Below, piece by piece: positions 50,501 through 56,500 of a stretch of DNA of 64,000 bases (the first letter of the stretch is position 1; each line of letters starts with the position of its first letter). The notes under the pieces were generated by a model. The model worked only from the letters and a program-made list of their open reading frames with translations, was not told the DNA's origin and ran no database searches. Both the position numbers and the translations under genes were made by a program. Source of the stretch: Atherinomorus stipes (taxonomy: Eukaryota > Chordata > Actinopteri > Atheriniformes > Atherinidae); contig JALJCO010000066.1 of the NCBI GenBank assembly GCA_023101725.1, positions 62,001 to 126,000 of the forward strand. The letters run 5' to 3'.

Positions 50501-53500
50501 CTTTGATGATGGTCAAATCCCAGCTCAAACTGGGAATGGGCTTTATGCACAACTCCACTACTTCCTAACTTACAGTAAACCAGCTCCTTTGTCTCCTGTC
50601 TTTCAGTTTGATTAATACAGGTGTGCCTGACCTCAGTAATCACAAGGACAATGGACAAACACACCTGGATTCATCAGTTTGTCTAGTAATGAAAGACAGG
50701 AGGCAAATTAGCTGGTTTAAGTTCAGGAAGTAGAGGAGTTGTGCATAAAGCCTATCGACCAACCAAGAAATGGTGTCACTCTTGCTCCAGTCGCACATAA
50801 AAAGCTAACGCTGTTTTCCAACTCAGTTGTGCAGAGAACTGATAATCACACAGCTTTTTAAATTTGTTGCGGTCTGTTTGAGCATCGTTAAACGTTCAGC
50901 ATGGAGCACATGGCTCTGATGGAAATGAGGCATCTTCCTCCCATTCAAGCCGCGGATTAAACGACAACACTTCAGAGTGCGACAGGAATAGAAAATAACA
51001 GAGAAAACAGGGGCAGAGTGGGTAGACTAGTTTACCAAGACACGAAGACTACAAACTGGCATGACACAGCAGCTTTAATGTTCAGACATGCGTGTGCTGA
51101 GTCATGCTACGATTCTTCCTTCTCTGCTTGTCTCTTTGTGCTGCCTCCCATTTAAAGATGTTTCAGCTGGAGTATAATCCAACACCAACCACTATCCCAT
51201 CCTCCTTCAGTTTCATCTGCTGTCTCCTCTGAGGGATGTTTTCCCTTTCGCTCTTCTCAGGGTACCGAGAGGGGTTTCTATGGAAACGAGGAAGAGACAA
51301 CGGTCAGTTCCTGAGTCGAAAGTTCGTCCTGTCGGAGAGGGAAGGGGCGCTGAAATACTTCAACAAGCAGGATGTGAGCAAGATGATCCGGCTGGTTTTA
51401 ACGGGTGTTTACAGGAACAAAATTTCACATGATAAAAAGCCGATACTCTGAAATATGAGGCTTCAACGTTGCTCTAAGTTCTCGTCTGCTCCTTTTCCAT
51501 CAAGGCCAGAGATCCCAAGGCAATAATGAAAATTGAAACCCTCAACGCCACCTTCCAGCCGGCCAAGATCGGCAATCCATGCGGCCTGCAGATCACCTAC
51601 CTGAAAGACAACAGCACAAGGAACATCTTTGTCTACCACAGCGATGCTAAGGTTTACTCTCACACTTATCTGTATGTTCGCCTCCGTAATGTACTGGTGG
51701 CCTTTTTTATGTGTTCTGGGTCAGATCTTAGACTAAACTAGAGTAGAACAAAGCCGGAGAAAATGCCCTTTAGTCAGTCATTTTCACTTTGTGCTTCACT
51801 GAAACTAAAGATTTAAACATTGTTCCAGTTTTCTTTCTTTATGGATGTTTCTGGGAGCCATTTGTCACGGTTCATGTCGCAGATTTAAAATTGTGTTATG
51901 TGTTTTGTCCTTTTATCTGGAGGTCTGGCTATCATTTCTATTTTACACAAGTCAACAACAGATATTTTTAAATCCCTTGTTAATAAATAAGGCTTCTTTT
52001 TTACTTCTATAAGTCCCACAGTCTGACTGAGATGTCTTTGGAAAATTTGTCTGCATTGATGCAGAAATAAAAAACAGTTATATCCTTTTGAAGCTGAACA
52101 CTAATGTGCTTATTCTTCATTTTAACCCTCATATTCTGATGTGTAGCCTGTGAATGAATGTGTCTGGCATCTGACTGTTGGCTCTCAGATCAGCTGCATC
52201 TGTGGAAACTGAAATAGAAAAAGAGACAGACTTGATCAAAAACTGGGAAGATTAAAAATAAGAAACGAGGCAGATATTTTTAGCCATTCATTGGAGGGAA
52301 TAAAAGCGAGACAGTCATAGGGAGCGCTGCCCTCTGCTGTCTGGATGGTGTCATTGACAGCTGGGACAGGAAGGTTCAACGGGTTCGTCCATCACTGCTA
52401 ATCTGTGGTTGAGACGGCACCTGGCGTCCACACATCTCAGTTGAAGTAAAATGTCCCAGCAGGGGGTAGAAAGAGGGAATAATCTGATTGGAATAAACTT
52501 AGTACACAAAGTGAGGACGTTAGTGTGGAGTTGATTATTCCTCTGATGTAACAATGCTTCTAGAAACAAATCTTCATGAAAACTTGCCAAACAACTGATT
52601 CAGCTTTGACTCTCTGTTAGTTTTGTTTATTGAATGACTCTGCAAGAGCACTATTATTGTTTTTAGTGACAATGTCAGAAAAATACAACTTCCTTTCATT
52701 TCTCAGCTGTAAATTATAAAAGGGAAGTTTCTCTTTATCGATGTCATAATGAATGTGTAGATTTGCTTTTCTCCATCTGCGCTCAGCTTTCCGACAATCC
52801 CTTTTATCATTTTCCACCAGTGCCGAAGTTCTCCTGGGAGACTTTTTCCTTCCAGAGATAGACTTCACCAATGGGAGCAATAGAATCTGTGCCATTTAGC
52901 ATGTTAGCATTTAAGCTAGTGACCAGCTCATTAACTGATGCTGCTGATGGTGCAGGTGTTAGAGAGAGGACATGGTTGAAGATCTCACTGGTGTTTCCAG
53001 TTATTCACTGTCTTGTTATGACAGCTGAAAAATTATTGAGGCAAAATGGAGCTAAACTGAGGGCCGCTGTGGGGTAAACTTGCGGTTAGGCTATCTGTTA
53101 GATGTGCATTCCAAGAAAGAACTCCATAGCTCTTCCGTCAGTAGCAATAGCGTTTACTCCTTTCATCCAGCAGGTACCAAAATCCATATTCAATCACAGA
53201 ATAAAGCAGTGGGCTACAAAAACAGACGCACAAAATATAACACACGGTTGCGGGCAACAGAAATTACGACTACCACCGGGCTCACCCCACTTCCTCATCC
53301 ATTTGTTCTGACAAACGCCGTAAATCAATAAATCACCTGTCACCCAATGAATGAATATCCAATGATACACACTGAAACTCTTGGGTCAAACTGCTGGGTT
53401 AAAAAGGGACCAACTAATTTCTGGGTTATTTCAACCCAGACATTTTGGATGTTGATCCAACTTCTGGGTTAAAATAACTCAACATTGTAGTTAACACAGT

Positions 53501-56500
53501 CCAGCTCCTGGGTCAACCTGAAAGTTGGGTAAAAGGAAATTAAATAAAATTCTGGGGCAAAGTTTTTAGTGTGTACTAATATGGTTCCTACTGTTATCAT
53601 GGCTGAGCATAATACACATGTCGAGGTTCAGGTGTACATGTTGCCAACAAAGCACAAACAGGCCTGATGGTTCAGGGCCGTCATGGTAGCCAGTAGTGAA
53701 ATAAGCTGTCTGACATCATTAAGAGGAAAATAAACAGGCTTTCCAACGGAATTAAATTTTCAGGAAGCATTGCAACAACAAAGTCAACCAAACACAAGTT
53801 TTCCTACTTTTTGTGCTAACTTTAGATCAGGGGTGTCCAGCTCTGGTCCTCAAGGGCCACAACCCAGCAGTTTTCTGCTCCTACACACCTGAATTAATGA
53901 GTCATTGTGCAGAAAACCTGCAGAACAGCAGCCCTTGAGGACCGACTTTGGACACCCTTGCCTTAGATGACGCAGTATGTGGAGTTCAGTGTTCCAACGC
54001 AGTGTTTTTCTACGCAGGAGATGGTCGACTGGTTCAATGCTATCAGAGCAGCGAGGTTCCACTACTTGCAGGTGGCCTTCCCCGGAGCAAGCGATGAAGA
54101 GGTAAAGCCCATGACTTTGCTCTTATCACATACTTTCATATCGCTTGTAATCTAAGATGGAACAGGCAGCTGTGAGTGAAATCAGTTCAGACAGCTGCAA
54201 GTCAGTTTGCGGCACATTGTGTGTTCATGGAGCAGCTAAGCTAAAGGCTCTTCCAGAGCTTGGTGCATGCAAGGGATGGTCACATTTTTCACATTTAATG
54301 CATGCTTTTATTAATACATTGATCTTTTTCTTTTTTTCCAGCTGGTGCCAAAACTGACCCGAAACTTTATGAAGGAGGGCTTCATGGAGAAAACTGGTCC
54401 AAAGGTTTGTGCTATGCTCCATTTACTCCAGTACGCATCTACAGTCACAGCAGTGTTAATATTCAGCCCTGGTTTCAGTGTCATACTGACTCTATTCTGA
54501 CCAAACTGGTTGCAGATTTAGCCCAGTTAACACAAACTATGTCACCACTTGATGCTTTGAAGTGTTGTCATAACAGCAGAACGCTGAACTTTCATGAAAT
54601 GCCTGTAAAATATCAATATTTTTCAGGGTCATCCACAGGGGGTTTTTTATTTGAAGAGATAAGTTAAACCTCTTCAGGTCTGGAGCTTTCAGGACTCTTA
54701 ATCTGTCTTCATAATAAACTCAAGCCATCATAATATAAATACTGTTCTGCTCCATCCATTCTGTTGTAAATGTGGCCTAATTTACCGTAAAATCTCTGTG
54801 GTGATATTTGATTTTATTCCAGATAAATTCTGATTAAAGCCATGGAGGTATTAAAATGTGAGGAGAGACTGAGTCTGACCTTCATTCCTCTTGTTTCATT
54901 CTGCCACAGCACACAGAGGGCTTCAAAAAGAGATGGTTCACCATGGACGACAGGCGCCTCATGTATTTCAAAGACCCGCTGGTGAGAGGAGACCTGATCC
55001 CGCCCAACATTTAACCACTTACCGTTTGTCCAGACATCCATGTGTCCATCTGTCTGTATGAAAGGACGCGTATGCTCGAGGGGAGGTGTTTATTGGCAGC
55101 AAAGAGAACAGCTACACCGTCCTGTCCGGCCTGCCTCCGTCCACACAAGGCTACCACTGGAACCACGGCATCACCATCGTCACACCAGACAGGAAGTTCC
55201 TCTTCGCCTGCGAGACCGAGGCGGAGCAGCGGGATTGGATAGCCGCCTTCCAGAGAGTAATCAACCGGCCAATGAGGCCCCAAGAATATGCAGGTGGTTA
55301 TTGTTCTTATGATTCTTATTGTTATTATTAACATAAGAATATTGGCAGTGTGAACTCTAATCATTCTAATCTAGATAATTGACGAACAAATTTAAGAATT
55401 TAAAACAACTGGATTGTAGGAAAGATGAAAACAGAAACAAAAATCAGAAGTATTAAAATAATTAAATAAAAAGATCAAATATAAAAACATAATGAGCTCG
55501 ATCTAGGATCCAATGACCAGTCTAGAAAAATCTGATCTCAGTGTTTTAAACGTCACATCAGAAAAACAAAACTGGTAATTTTCTGCTTGGAAAAAAGTTT
55601 ATTGGAAGCTGAAACTAAATGTTGGGAATTTTGATTTACAGAAAAATAACCCCTTTTTTTCCCCATTTAATCAGTTTTATCTAATTATTAATTGAGATAG
55701 ATATGATTTAGCATTGATATGAACATTTGAATTCTACTACGGTACAAGAAACAGTTGAAGTTTCCTTTCTGTACCAGTTCTTCTGAAATCTGTCAGACTA
55801 GATCAAGTCTGAAGCATTGAATGTGAAGAAAAGTATTCTTGGTTCTTATCTACAGCTTGTATCAATCGATGGACCCTCTTATGGTTATAAGATGCATCTT
55901 TACTGCACATTTGTTTGATGTTTACATGTTATTTAAAGTTTCTGCCTACAGAAAGTCCATTATGCTTGCTACTACATTTTTTTTAAATTATTGAAACTTG
56001 GTTAAATGATTTTAGTGCGTGTATAGATTCTTTTTGAACATTTTGAGCAGATTTCAGGAATACGGCGATGATATCAGTAACCGTGATCATTTTGGTCACA
56101 GTAACTGTGAAATGAAATTTTCATATCGTTACATACCTAATATGATCAGAGATGGACAATCCAGGAAGTAAAGCTCTTTCCAATGTAGCAGGATCTACCT
56201 GTACATGTAGAACAGGTGTTTTCATTCACGAGCTCATCTACCTGTAAGGAGTGGATTAAATCAGCGGCTTTAGTGATTGGTTGGAACACCTGCTGGACAG
56301 GATTTTACTTTCTGGACCAGGGATTTCCACCTCTGCATATTATATTTTTTTTCTTAATTGATGTTTAAAGGGACTAGAGGCAGGAATTACGAAAGAATAA
56401 ACAAGCATGTCCAGTTTTTTTAATACTTATGGGTGATGAAGTGTTAAAAACCAAAAAGAACGAGCCCACCCACGTCTCTCTCCGTTGCCTTGAACAGGCT

